The notes below the pieces were generated by a model. That model ran no database searches and had not been told where the DNA came from. It saw only the letters and a program-made list of their open reading frames with translations. The translations under genes were made by a program, and so were the position numbers. This document shows positions 30,101 through 43,025 of a stretch of DNA of 64,000 nt, piece after piece. The stretch's first letter is position 1. Each line of letters opens with the position of its first letter. The stretch is from the NCBI RefSeq assembly GCF_014356525.2, contig NC_052516.1:27539796-27603795 (forward strand), in the 5' to 3' direction. This DNA comes from Nilaparvata lugens (taxonomy: Eukaryota; Arthropoda; Insecta; Hemiptera; Delphacidae).

Positions 30101-33100
30101 GGTTTTGATTGCTAGTTTCCATTCTGTTCTATTCTGTGATAATGCTTCCCATCGATATGATTAACTATACGGAAATGAAACTTGATTAATTTCCATCAAG
30201 TTTTGTTTAGTAGAGTTTTGTTGTATTTTGAGTCATCTGCTCTTGAATGTGTGAAGTTTTTGAAATAGAATTGAATATTTTTTGTATTCGTTGCAATGAA
30301 CGAAGATATTCCACATATGAAATTCTTTAGATAACAGTTTTTTATACAATCTAATCGAATGTAATTGTTGTAGACGTTGCAATGAACGAAGACACGCCAC
30401 AAGACCTGTCAGTGTCGTGCAAAGACAACATGATGATAATCGACTCGGACACTGAGGACGACTCCAAGCAGAGCATGGGAGGAGGCAGTAGTAGTGCGGA
30501 CCCCATCAGGGCCCCGATCATCATTTCGGTGAGGGGCGTGCCCCCAACTGTCCCGCCTGCGCCCCAGGGTGAGACCGGCCCGCCGCCCGTGCTCAAGAGT
30601 GTCATTGTGCGCGCCGGATCGGTTGTGCCTAATGTGAGTATTCGCACCTCTACTGATAAAGCATTTCAAAATTCTACACTTTTTTGTGAGGGGACCTTCC
30701 ATTAATATTGTCTGTTTCATTATATTTATTTTTATTATGTCTCATCTGGTACAGTCCGGGTCCTGTAGCTTTGCCTATCGGCGGAGGACCTATAGACTAC
30801 AATACTACCCATCGAACATTTTTGAAAATGTATCTTTCCATAAGCAACAGATGCTCTTTTGTATCTTCTCAAAAGCAACGTGTTGTCTCACTACCTCCGT
30901 AAACAAAGCCATAGTGCACTCGTGTTTCGTCAGCACAGGTGGGGCTCCTACACCAATAAAAACACTAGCTGATTCAGATCAGCTAAAATCAATGATTCTT
31001 TATTGGTGTAGGAGCTCTATCTGTGCTGACGTCACCAGAATGCACTACGGCTTTGTTTACGGAGGTAGTGGCTGTGTCCGAGAATATACACAAGTAGCTT
31101 TTTGGAGTTAAGAACACAGCCTATCAGCTGACATTACAACATGCTCTTTTCATTGTTGGTGATAAGTTGCAACTCTCTCATTCATGGAGAATCTGTGTGT
31201 GTGTATGTGTGTGTGGGGGGGGGAGCTTCCTTCAAGGAAGCTCTTCCTCCATCTAGGGTCTCTGAACCCCGGGTTTTTTATGCAAAACCGTAAATATTAC
31301 CCCACGAACCATACCTTGCATATACGCCGCCGTTTCAAAGTCACGGAGGCAAAGCTACGGGACGCGTACTGTAACTAACTTGTACCTGTTGTTTCCATTG
31401 TAGATTGTGAATGAATAAATAAGTTGAATAAATGTATATGTTTACATTGGTAACCTGGCTATTGAGGTTCTATTGAAATCGTCATCATTTTAGTTTAATC
31501 AACTTATAATTATCGAATTCAGGGATTCAATGTGAATTGATGATTTTATAATCATAATCATTGATACTCATAATGACGAAATGATACACATTTTACGGAG
31601 GAAATACTTTTTGTAAAGATTATCTCTTGAAAATAAAAATTATGCATGTCTGTATGCATGCTACCTTATGTATGTATGCTCCCTATGCATTCATGACTAC
31701 TTGACCGATTGGGATGATAATATGTTGATAGAACAATGAAAAGATTTTTAGAAACTTTCGAATTAATGTGTTTTTCATGAGGGCTCTTACAGTTCTAAAT
31801 TTGTATTTAGAGCATACTGTTTATAGTTTGTATATTAATGTGCTTTATCGAGATCAATCTGTACTAGTCTTTTTATTCAGATTTTGTCACTTAAACTAGA
31901 TAAATATATGAATGAATGGATAGATAATTCAAAGTATCACCAGCCCACTAATATTTTTAAGCTATTTTATTAAGCTTTTTAAGCTCTTAAAATCATTGTA
32001 ATTTAAAAAAGCGATAAATACCTGAATTAGTTGTGTCGGAAATAAAATTATTTAAGGGTGTTAGTGATTCCTTAAATTGAATAAATAATCAAAAAAAGGT
32101 CTATTCTATTTTATTAAAACTTTCAAGTAGCCCTAGCCTATCAGAATATTCGAACGATAATAAAAGGATATTATTTAATTTTTGTATCCATTTGTTTACT
32201 TGGCTTTATTAAATTTCCACACTATTATCACTTGGTTTTTCATATTGTGCAGAACACGGAATCAGTAGAGAACATGGCGGCGTCGAGTGGAGGGGGAAGC
32301 AGTAGCAGACAAGTGCAGCAGGATGCCTCTGACGATTCATCGCCGGGTGTGGCAGTGGGAGGGGGTGCGACAGGTGGCGCCCCTAGCGGAGAAACTGCCA
32401 ACCAGAGAGTCACACCGTCGCAGACACTCATCGGACAGTCAGTGTCTCACGATTTGCTACTCGGACGGTCAGTCACATTCAAATTCAAAATTCGATACTC
32501 ACTCTGTCGATTGCTCTTTTTATTCATTTATTGGAAAAAATGCATGATTTAGGGTACTATGGATTCAACCCAAATAATGTATTGATTCCTTGCACACAGG
32601 CCTTGTCCATGTGAGGAACCTTCTTCAAGTTTTTGTATGTACATATTGTATATTGTTTGTACTTTCTAAGAAAAAGAATAAAGATAATTTCAATTTTAAT
32701 TGCCCTCATAACGTTATAACGTACATTAACAGAACAATAATAAAATATTAGTAAATTAATGTAAATAATATAAAATATCCTATTATATAGTAGATTGCTT
32801 TTGCTGTCGAGGTACTATGAACCTTTGTGTAACGAAGTTGATTATCCTATTATTCATGCATAACAAACATTTTTGATCATCCAGCTTAGTTGTATCCGGC
32901 TATTTGAACCAACCAGCCTAGCAGGCGTAATTTTATAATTAGGAATTCAGTAGTCAGAAATCCGCAGTTTGCTTACTTCCGTCAGCCCTTGCACAGGAAA
33001 ATTGGCAATCATCATTTTAGCCAACATTTGTACACAGTCCAGGTCTTGGCCTTGTACTCTCATTTCTATCCGGATTGAAGAATTGTTTGTTTTGAATGAA

Positions 33101-36100
33101 TTTAATTGTTGTATTTCAGATGGCGACTATCGTTGGACCTGTTTGGCCGAGTGTTTATGGAGGATGTGGGCCTTGAGCCAGGCTCGGTGGTCTCCGAACT
33201 GGGAGGCTTCCCTGTCAAAGAGGCTAAGTTTCGCAGAGACATGGAGAAGCTGAGAAATCAACAGAATAAAGACTTGACTCTATCCAAGGTAAGTGTGCAG
33301 TCTCTCTCCCTAACAATCTTGCCGTTTAACAAGGTTATAGTGAGGTCCACGTTATAATGGCAGTGTTTGTTTAAGGTGAGCACATTCTTCCTTCTCCTCT
33401 TTCTTCTCCACCTCCTACTCTTACTCCCTCTTTCCTCCTCTTACTCCTTCTCCTCCTCCTCTTACTCCTTCTCCTCCTCCTCTTACTCCTCTTCCTCTTT
33501 CTCCTGCTCATAATACAGGGTGTCCACGGGGCGGGAAAACCGGGAATTGTACGTGAATTTCATTTGAGCGGGAAATGTAAGGGAATTATACGAGCATTTT
33601 GTCGAGATACGGGAATTGTTTTTGACACTTTTGTCAACTAGCTACTTTGCTAATTTTATATGATATGAATTAAAGGCAGAGTTTGTTTTTTATATTAGGC
33701 TATTCGGAATACAGAAAACAGTTATCATCATATTTAAAGGTGTTACATTTTGATGTAAAACATGCTGCTTTACTTTTGATATTGTTATTTAAGAATATTA
33801 CATTTTTTCAAATGACCACCCTTCTGAGTAACCCCATACCCCATAACCACACACCCCCCGCTTACAACCCATATTTTTACATATTAATCATGTGTTTTAA
33901 CCAGCGGGGAAAACTGGGAATAACGTGAAATATACGCGGATTGTATGGGAATTTTCTGAGCCTGATTCAGTGGACACTCTGTATTACTATTTCTCCTCTT
34001 TCTTTATTCTCTTTTTTCTCCTCCTAATCCGTTTTCTCCTCCTCTCCTTCCTCTCCTTCCTCTCCTTTATCATATTCTCCCATTATTCTTATTCATTAGA
34101 TAAAATATCCAAATAATACTGTAGTTTAAAGCAGAAGTGTGGGACTGTGATCATCTCATTGAGAAAAGTGGATGAAATAAGCTTTCCAAAATTTATGCTC
34201 GCTGCAACACTCAAACCTTTGGGTTTGATGGCAACGCATGTAAATTGTTTTTATACTTATTTGTGTTTATATCAATAGTCGAAACCTTCAATTTTATTAT
34301 TTGACACAGGCTAAACAGCAGTAAGCATTGACAATAGTCATCCACATTGAAACTTATTTTTATCTATACTATCAAATTATTCATATCGATATTGGTGGTT
34401 CACTGTTCACTCCAAGTAAAGTGTCTCCTGTGTGTTGTTTTGTATGATGGAAAAATACATTTTTTCTAAATTATTTGTTTGTCTAATCTAGGACGAGCCT
34501 GGCGAAGGCTCAGGTGTGGCGCGTTCATTCTACACGGCGATCGCCGAGGCACTGCTGGCCAATGAGCGCATGCCCAACCTCGAGTCGGCGCAGGTCGGTG
34601 CACGCTACACCCAGTACAGTGTGCTACAGCGCATGCGCACCAGGGAACGCGACACACTAAGGCGGTACACGCAGGTTGGTATAGACAATATTAGGTTCTA
34701 TCATAGAGAAAATAATGAACAGGTTGGTCCAGCTCGAAATCTTCAAGGCCCGGTTTCTAGGACACTTAATTAAATCTTGAACTGGATTATTGAATACATC
34801 TAGGACAATTTAATCTGTATTAAATATACAATGGCTTCAATATCAATCAATCAACAATTGTTTTATTCAATTTAACACAAAATACATGAAAGAAATCGAA
34901 ATACAAAAAATCACTATCAAAAATAAGTTTCTAATAAAATACGAAAACAGGTTCTATGGTGGCGTGTTCTGAAAAGAAAGAAAGGAGGAAAAATACCTAG
35001 CCAACTATGGTTTCCCATGTATAGGGTAGGTATAGGATATAAAAGTAAAGGGCTTCATACACTAGGGAACTTTGATCGGCGAAGTTGGTTCGCCGATGCA
35101 AGTTCGTATAGGATTTGTCCCACACACTGTATTGGGGAGAGCTAACTACCGCTCTTTACTTCAGTATCTTTCGGGGTCTAGAGATGAGTGTGTCAAAGTT
35201 TGCAGCTGCTGTGGGAAGAAAATATATTGAATATATATAGATAGAATATATCGCCCTGGCGGACGAACCGAAGAAAGTTTTTAATCCAGATTGAAGACCA
35301 AATTCGTCACGAATTTGCTTCGCGGTTCGCCAATGTTCCACATACACTGGTGAACTTGGTTCGCAAGAACGAAGATCCCTAGTGTATGGGGGCCCTTAAG
35401 GAATGAAGGGTAAAGAGGAGTGGAAAAGGGAAAAATGGAGAAGGCAGGAAAAAAGAGAGAAAAATATGAGCAAAAATTGTAAGCGAATCCACTTTCAACA
35501 AATGTATCTAGAAGAAAAGGCCTTGCAAACAGTAGTTAGAGCAGAAATCCCGAGACTCATACGTCCCGGGTTAGAACTCATACGTCCCATATATGGAAGA
35601 AAAAATTACTGATAATTATGAAAAAATTACTTTTATGAATAGTTATGTGACAAAAATACGACCTGTATCTCCTAATGCAATCTATTTTTTATGCATTGCA
35701 TTAAGGTATGAATTCTGCTCCTGATGATAAGCTTCGTCAAATAATGTCGATGAGATTCAAACCAAAATTTATTGTCTAACAAAAATCAAATACAGAGAGA
35801 TATTTAATATACTATGGTTTCCCATGTATAGGGTAGGTATAGGATATAAAAGTAAAGGGCTTCATACACTAGGGAACTTTGATCGGCGGAACTTTGACTA
35901 ATTTTGACTACGGAACTTTGTACTTGAAATCAACTCTTAAAACTAGCAAAAACATTCAGGGTCGGTTGTACAAGAGCCTGTTAGCTTTTAACCGCTATTA
36001 AATGTAACAAGAAGCAAACACAGAAGCCTTCTTTTAAAAAAAGCCTTCTCTGATTGGTTCTCATGGCATTTGATCATGGTTAAAATTCAACAGGCTTATG

Positions 36101-39100
36101 TGAAATCCTGCCATAGTCCCATTAATTGAATTGAATTATTTTTTATAATTATTATGAAGTAGATGTCTTCCTGGTGAATTTGTAATTAGTGTGGTGTTGT
36201 GTTTGCAGCAAAGAATATCGGCGCGCTGCCGTGAACCCAGACGCTCGCTATCATTTGAGGCACGGCCATTTGTGCCGCCCGGCAGCGGCAGTGGCGGAGC
36301 GGGGGGTGGGGGAGGAGGAGGCACTGGAGGGGGGGCCGTTGACCCGCCTAACAACGACCATCTCTCAATCAGTCAACAGCAGCTGGGTGAGCGGCTTTAT
36401 CCCAAGGTACGTTTTTTCTCATTTATTTATTGCCCAAAACAAATTATTGTAAAATATCTTCTTGAAATATATATGAATTCAAGGCTACTTTCTTGTATTT
36501 ATAAAATAAAATTATAGTACTCTTTGAAATTAATAAATTAATAGAATAGAAATACAAATTATAACTACTAGTTTCGGTGATCACACCATCGTCAGGTTTT
36601 AAAAATAAATATCAAATAAATGTTTACTAATAACTAGTAAACTAGTAGTTATAATTCGTATTCTTTTTCTATTATTCTATTAATTTCAAAGGGTACTATA
36701 ATTTCATTATGTAAATTATTGTAAAATAATTTAATTGTATAGGCACGTCAACATAGAAACAAAATTATCAGTGTATTACCATAGAGAAACAATAGCGTAA
36801 GTAGATATCCCATGGTATAGGGCGTTTATGTCGCAACTTTCACTGTTATCTCAAGTCGATTATTGATTTTTTTACTGTTTTGTTGGGGTGAGAGTGTATG
36901 AACGGCACAGTATGAGAGTCTACCAGCGTCACACAGCTTCACGGGAAAGAACTACGTGGACTATGGGCTTGAGATAACAGTAAAAGTTGCGACATAAACG
37001 CCCTTTACCATGGGATATCTACTTAGGCTATTGTTTCTCTATGGTATTACCTAGATAAGGCCAGCCAATCAGGTAACTTTTCATCTAACATTTTCGTGAA
37101 CAGTAAGAGCACACATATTACTATACCCTTTGTTGGAAAATACTGTCACTAGCGTTCAGGTTTTCAGCTGTACAGTTGTATCGTGCATGTGAAACGTTAC
37201 GTTAGTGCATCAAAAAAGTTGTTGGTCAAAAAACTAGTTTTTTGATAGCATCAAAAAAGTTGGAAATTACCAAGTCATACTATAGTGTCGTTTATTGTAA
37301 TTATCATACTGTCAGCATTAGTTGAATGAATAGCATTGTCCCTAATACTTTGAATGTTGTCTGTTTTATTAAAATTTCCTTCAAAAGCGTTTTTACATAA
37401 CAAACCAATAAAAACAGGCAAATAATTATTAAGTTGTAATGTCATAAAGGGTGCAGCTTCTTTGTAGAGCTGAGTTGATATTTATGAACTCTCAGGCTCA
37501 ACTCATACCACCTCGACTCGAATCGTACGACTCCAGTCGAGGATACTCCAGTCTCTCGACCTTACGACTTTCTTGCTCATTGTCACTACTTCAGTTCCTT
37601 GCTACTCCATTTTCTAACCTTACTCTATTAAAAATATGAGATCTAATTCGTCACTACTTAGCATGTAACAAATTTTATAATAATTAATATGAATAAATTG
37701 TCTTTTCTTATTCTTATTATTCTCTTATATAAAATGAAAACATCACTTTCATGAAACATAACCTCACTTGAAAATGCACGGTACTACGCAACTCAAGTCA
37801 AGGCTCGACCAATATGTCGAGTCGACGCTCGACTCAGTCTCACAGTCGTGAGGTCGTGGAGACTAGAATCTACTGGTCTGAGTGTCACCATTTGAAAACA
37901 CATGCTTTGTCGAGAAGAGACTGGAGTCGCAGTCTCTTCTCGACTTGAGTCGCGTAAGTGTGAGTTGAGCCTTATTCTCTTCTTTTGGTATAAGAAATGA
38001 GGATAGCTTAAAGCTGGATTTGCGAGCAGCAGTAACAGTGAACATGTATAGTTCCCACGAGTTCCAATTGGACTATTCCTACTCAGTCCGGCCGAGCGAG
38101 TATGAATAATACCATTAGGACTTATTGGATTTATATTTCCACCGGCACTGTTGTGTGCGGCACAGTGTATCAGCTCGAGAGTTCATGAATATTCTCAGAC
38201 TGTTGTTACTCTGTTTTGAATGATTTGCGTGGTTTGTTTAAGGTGATGGCTCTACGGCCGTCGTTTGCGGGTAAGATCACAGGCATGCTGTTGGAGCTGA
38301 CTCCCGCTCAGCTGCTAATGCTGCTGGCCAGCGAAGATGCACTCAGGCAGCGCGTGGACGAGGCACTCGAACTCATTCTCTCGCACAGTCACAGTCAGGA
38401 CTTTGAGGCCTTTCTAGGTAAGCCTACAGTTAATCCATGCTTTAGCTATCGATATAGGCCACTACATCCGTAAACAAAGCTATGAATTCTTGTATAAAAT
38501 TATTATACAAATGTCATTAGTTTTAATCTATATTCATTCTGGTGATGTCAGCACAGGTAGGGGGATCCTACACCAATAAAAACACTAGCTGATATAGATC
38601 AGCTGAAATCAACGAATTTTTTATGGGTGTAGGAGCCCTGCCTGTGCTGACGTCACACGAATGCACTACGGCTTTGTTTACGGAGGTAGTGTATATTTGT
38701 TTGGACCATAGGCCATCGACAATAGTCACATTCATTCAAAACAGACAATTAAGCCTGGTTTTCATTAGAAGAGTTAGTGGTAGAGTTCCCTGGGCATCTA
38801 CTATCATGTGAACTCTCCCAATGAAAACGTTCATGGTAGAGTACTAATTTTTAGTAGAGTATAGTGGGATAGCATCATGGGATAGTACTCTACCACTTGT
38901 CTTCCCCCACCACCGCTTCTCACTCTACTCTACCACTACAATGCTAATGAAAACAGTTTCGAGCTAGTAGAGTAGAGTCGTGCTGTAGGCTATCAAGTTT
39001 AAGAAGTATTTTTATTTATTAAAAAGTGTTAATAAGTGTTTTAATGTTAATTTATTAAAAAGTATTGACATTTTAAGGTTAGTTCTGTTCACTAGACAAC

Positions 39101-42100
39101 AAGCTTTACCTAATCTTTACTTACTTTACTTTTCTTGTTCGTTACAATTACTGAACTGCATTAAGGTAGCAACGATCCCGCAGTATATGACATGTCAAAG
39201 TTTAATCTAATATCTACCATCACTCATATTTCAACACAACAGATCCCACATAACATACATCAATCAAACATTATTCAACAAGGAAGTCTGCTAACCTGTA
39301 CGGACACAATACAATAAGGAATTCCCTGCGTGTTTTTTTGAACTCCTTCAAGCCATCAATTGCAGTGAAAACAGTTAGTCGACCAAGTAAGTAGAGTAGA
39401 GTTAGCTCGGTGGAGTTAGTATGCCAGTTAGTCGACCACTAAGGCCGGGTTTCACCAGAAACTAAACGTGTCGTTAGAGGAAGTTCCAATTAGCCCTTAA
39501 CTGACAAAATTTGGTCAGTTAACATCTGTAATCTGTCGTTAAGACAAAATGGCGGCGTTCTGTTTACTGTCATGTTGAAAGTAGTTTGTTGAGGTTATGT
39601 TTAATCATTTATTCGTGGTTTTTACGATTATTTTTTATTCCCTTTGTTACTTGGTATTGAATTGTAAATTTTCGTGCCAAATATATGTAGTTTCTTTGAC
39701 CAAATGTAGTGTTCATCCTTGGTACTATTGAATTCGTGTTTCTCTGCCTTTTTTATGTTTATGATCTGCCAGTCCTAGTTGTTCGTTGTTTCTCCTCATT
39801 CGCGTGATGATAGCCTGGATGTAGAGTTGTATTACACTTAGTACTTTACTGACCTTGAAAAAAATGTTCGTGGGAAATTGATTCTCCTTAAAACCTATTA
39901 TTTTTAGTATTCGTTTTTGAAGTTTATAGAGAGGTTCAACATGTATAAAATGCGTAGCTCCCCAGATAATTATGACGTATCTTAAAATTGATTGCACTAA
40001 AGAAAAATAAACAGTTTTTAGTTGAGGATTTTACGGAGTTGATAGAATTTGTAGAAAAGTTTCCTGATCTAACTAATTGATAGATTAATGTGCTTTTCCT
40101 ATTTAAATTTGTCGTCCAATATTAAAAAATAATTGTCCAAAGAATATTATAAAGTTTTGTTTCTTCACAATCTGTTCTTTTTCATAATAGTTTATGACAT
40201 TATATTGTTTTGACAAAAGATGATTTATTTGTTTATTTTTTATTCTAGACCTGGACATGTTCAGCCTGTCCTCATCGGGTGGAGGGGGAGGCGGAGGAAG
40301 CAGTAAGGCGGCGGCAGGAGGTAGTGGGAGTGGCAGCGGGGGAGGAGGGAGTTCAGGAGTGAATGCGGGAGGGGGTGCGAGTGAGATGGAGACAGGTGGC
40401 GAGGAGGCAGGTGAGGACAATGCGCCGCTCTTCTACTGTCCGGGCAAACGCGGCTTCTACTCGCCCAGGCAGGGCAAGGCTTCGTTCGAACGACTCAATG
40501 CCTTCAGGAATACCGGACGGTCAGTTTACTCACCGCATTTTATCAAATGTTCTATAGATAGACTATCAAATGATAACCTCATTGTGTACGTTCTGTGTAC
40601 AGTAAATTGTTCCAGTTCCAATCGTAAATTGTTCCATCACGTGACTAGTGCAAAATGTTCCCATGGAACGGCATTTCAAAATCGTTAGTTTAAGCTTTTG
40701 GCACGCACTTATAAAGTTGATTTACACCAAAATGTGTCGTTTACTAGCTGCTTGAATGAAGAAAGGCTGTTTTACAAACTTACCGTCTAGAAAAGTGTAA
40801 ATTTCTTTTATTCCATTACTCTCAAATTTTCTATCGAGAAAAATTCATTTAATGAATGGTTATCAAACGTCATATTGTTAGTTATGTATTCTATGGCTAT
40901 GCTATGGTAAACTATCAGCGCATGCGCAGAGAAGCAAGCAGACTACAACTCAATCGACAAATGAGAGCTCAGATAGTTGGAACTGTACCAGCCCGGACAA
41001 TTTACCACGCTTCAACTGTGGGGCAGGAACTTGGAACTGTTTTCTGGTACAGAATCTGTCAAAATTCTTCCCATGGGACGCGGAACTTTTTACCTGGTAA
41101 ATTGTGAATCAGACAATTTACAACATTCCATGTACACAGAACGGGCCCATTGAGTTGAGGTATTGGGCGGATTTAGAGACTCAATTTGAAGTCAGTTTTA
41201 TTCAGACTAGATCCAATTACATGTCATCCCGCTACCTTTAGAGCCGGTTTCCGAGATCGGGATTTAGCTAAGATCTAGACTTAAAACAGCTGGAATCAGA
41301 AAATTGGCTTTCCGAAACGGGTCGTTGTCGCAGTTTTTATGACAATCTTTATTTTCTCATTTCTATAATTGGAAACGTTTTCCTTGACGAAATTAAACAT
41401 TCTTAAATAATTCAAAACAGCTGTAACTTTACATCATTTTCCCTTCATTTTATTTTGTGTTCAATATTCTAGTTTTCGAAATTGTATTTAAACGTGACTT
41501 TGACTATGAGTACGACTACGCCCCGTTTCGGAAAGCTAACTTTCTGACTCCAGCTGTTAAAAGTCTAGAACTTGGCTAAATCCCGAGCTCGGAAACCGGC
41601 CCTTAGTGATTCATTCAATAAAATTATTCACAATAACACACAAAAAACATTGGTCATCAAATGTATTATGAGATTCACGTTATAAAATCAGCACCTGATT
41701 AACATTAGTTTGCTATCCTTGTCTGTCATTAGTCAGCAGATATCTCTAACCTCTTCCATCTTCGCATTGTTGCCATATGTTTTCTAGACTGATTGGTTCT
41801 CGTGGCAATTAATTAAGGTAAGATTTAACAGGCCGTTGTGCAACCGGGCCATAATGTTTATTTTTATAGAAATGATTTGTGGAATAGGAGTGGCCTAGTC
41901 GCGTGGATTAGATGCTGGCTTTATAATTCAGAGGTCCGGGTTCAAATACCGGCCCGGGCAAGATATATGCATCTCCGGCCACTCCCGTGTTTCGGATGGA
42001 CCGTCGGTCCTGGCTGCCTAAAAAGCAGTCCTTAGATCATGTCAGAGGCCCTGAAATAGATCAGTTGCGACCTGAAAACTTTGACATTAGACCTGAACCA

Positions 42101-42939
42101 GCCAGGTCACTCGATATTATTATATTTGTGGAATAACTGAATTATTTTGTTATGCATATTGTGATTAATTCGGTATCTGTATTCTTGAGCAACTGAATAT
42201 TTCGTTTTCAACTTTTGTATTGTATCTTACTGAATTCTTCTTTTTTAATAATGCGATTAATTCTATATTTGTATTTGGAAGCGATAATTTTTTGTTAACT
42301 TCTATACTGTATTTCATTAATAACAGAGCTTTATGTATGACCAGCAGGAAACCCGTGCTCCTCAAGGATCTATTTTAAAACTTGACGTAATGAAATCTTG
42401 AAAAAATGAGAATAGGCCTGTAACCATCCCCGGCTGATTAAGAATCTATATGCTAATCAGTCCAGTAGTAGTTCAATCGTGATGATGCGTCAAACATAAT
42501 TTTCCTATCCCATACGTGTATAAGCCTGTTCTTTCCCTTATTTATTTATTTTGAGATACATATGAGAGCACAAGGATAATATCCAATAATTGCTCTCTTA
42601 ATTCATAATACGAGTAAACAAAAAAATGCAATATTTTATACAAATATTGAATGAAATGAAAAGTCATCACAAAAAGTCTCTCTGGAAAATATCCAGTACA
42701 GAAAATTTAAACAATTTTTAGATAACAGAAAAAATGAACACAGGAAATAAAAAAAAAAAGTTTCTATGATTATACAGAAGTCATTCGAAGAAGAAATAAA
42801 AGAAAATTGATAGTGACGAGAAGAAATAATTGAACACACAGCTTCAAGGAGTAGTAAAAAACAGAGAGATCACTGTCACAGAAGACTTTCTCCAATCAAC
42901 GAGGGTTGACCTCAGCAACCCACTCCTCACCTCTCTTTC

Positions 42940-43025
<86 letters not shown>

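Noticed and set aside
30686..31111. 141-codon frame downstream of exon 16
   Set aside because: It runs through a dispersed repeat and a MITE; exon 16 ends at a clear GTGAGT donor.
35403..35612. Lys/Glu-rich 69-codon frame
   Set aside because: Purine-rich intronic sequence without splice support or similarity.
41887..41960. Possible tRNA gene
   Set aside because: Flanking 12-bp duplications and an unrelated body show a SINE.
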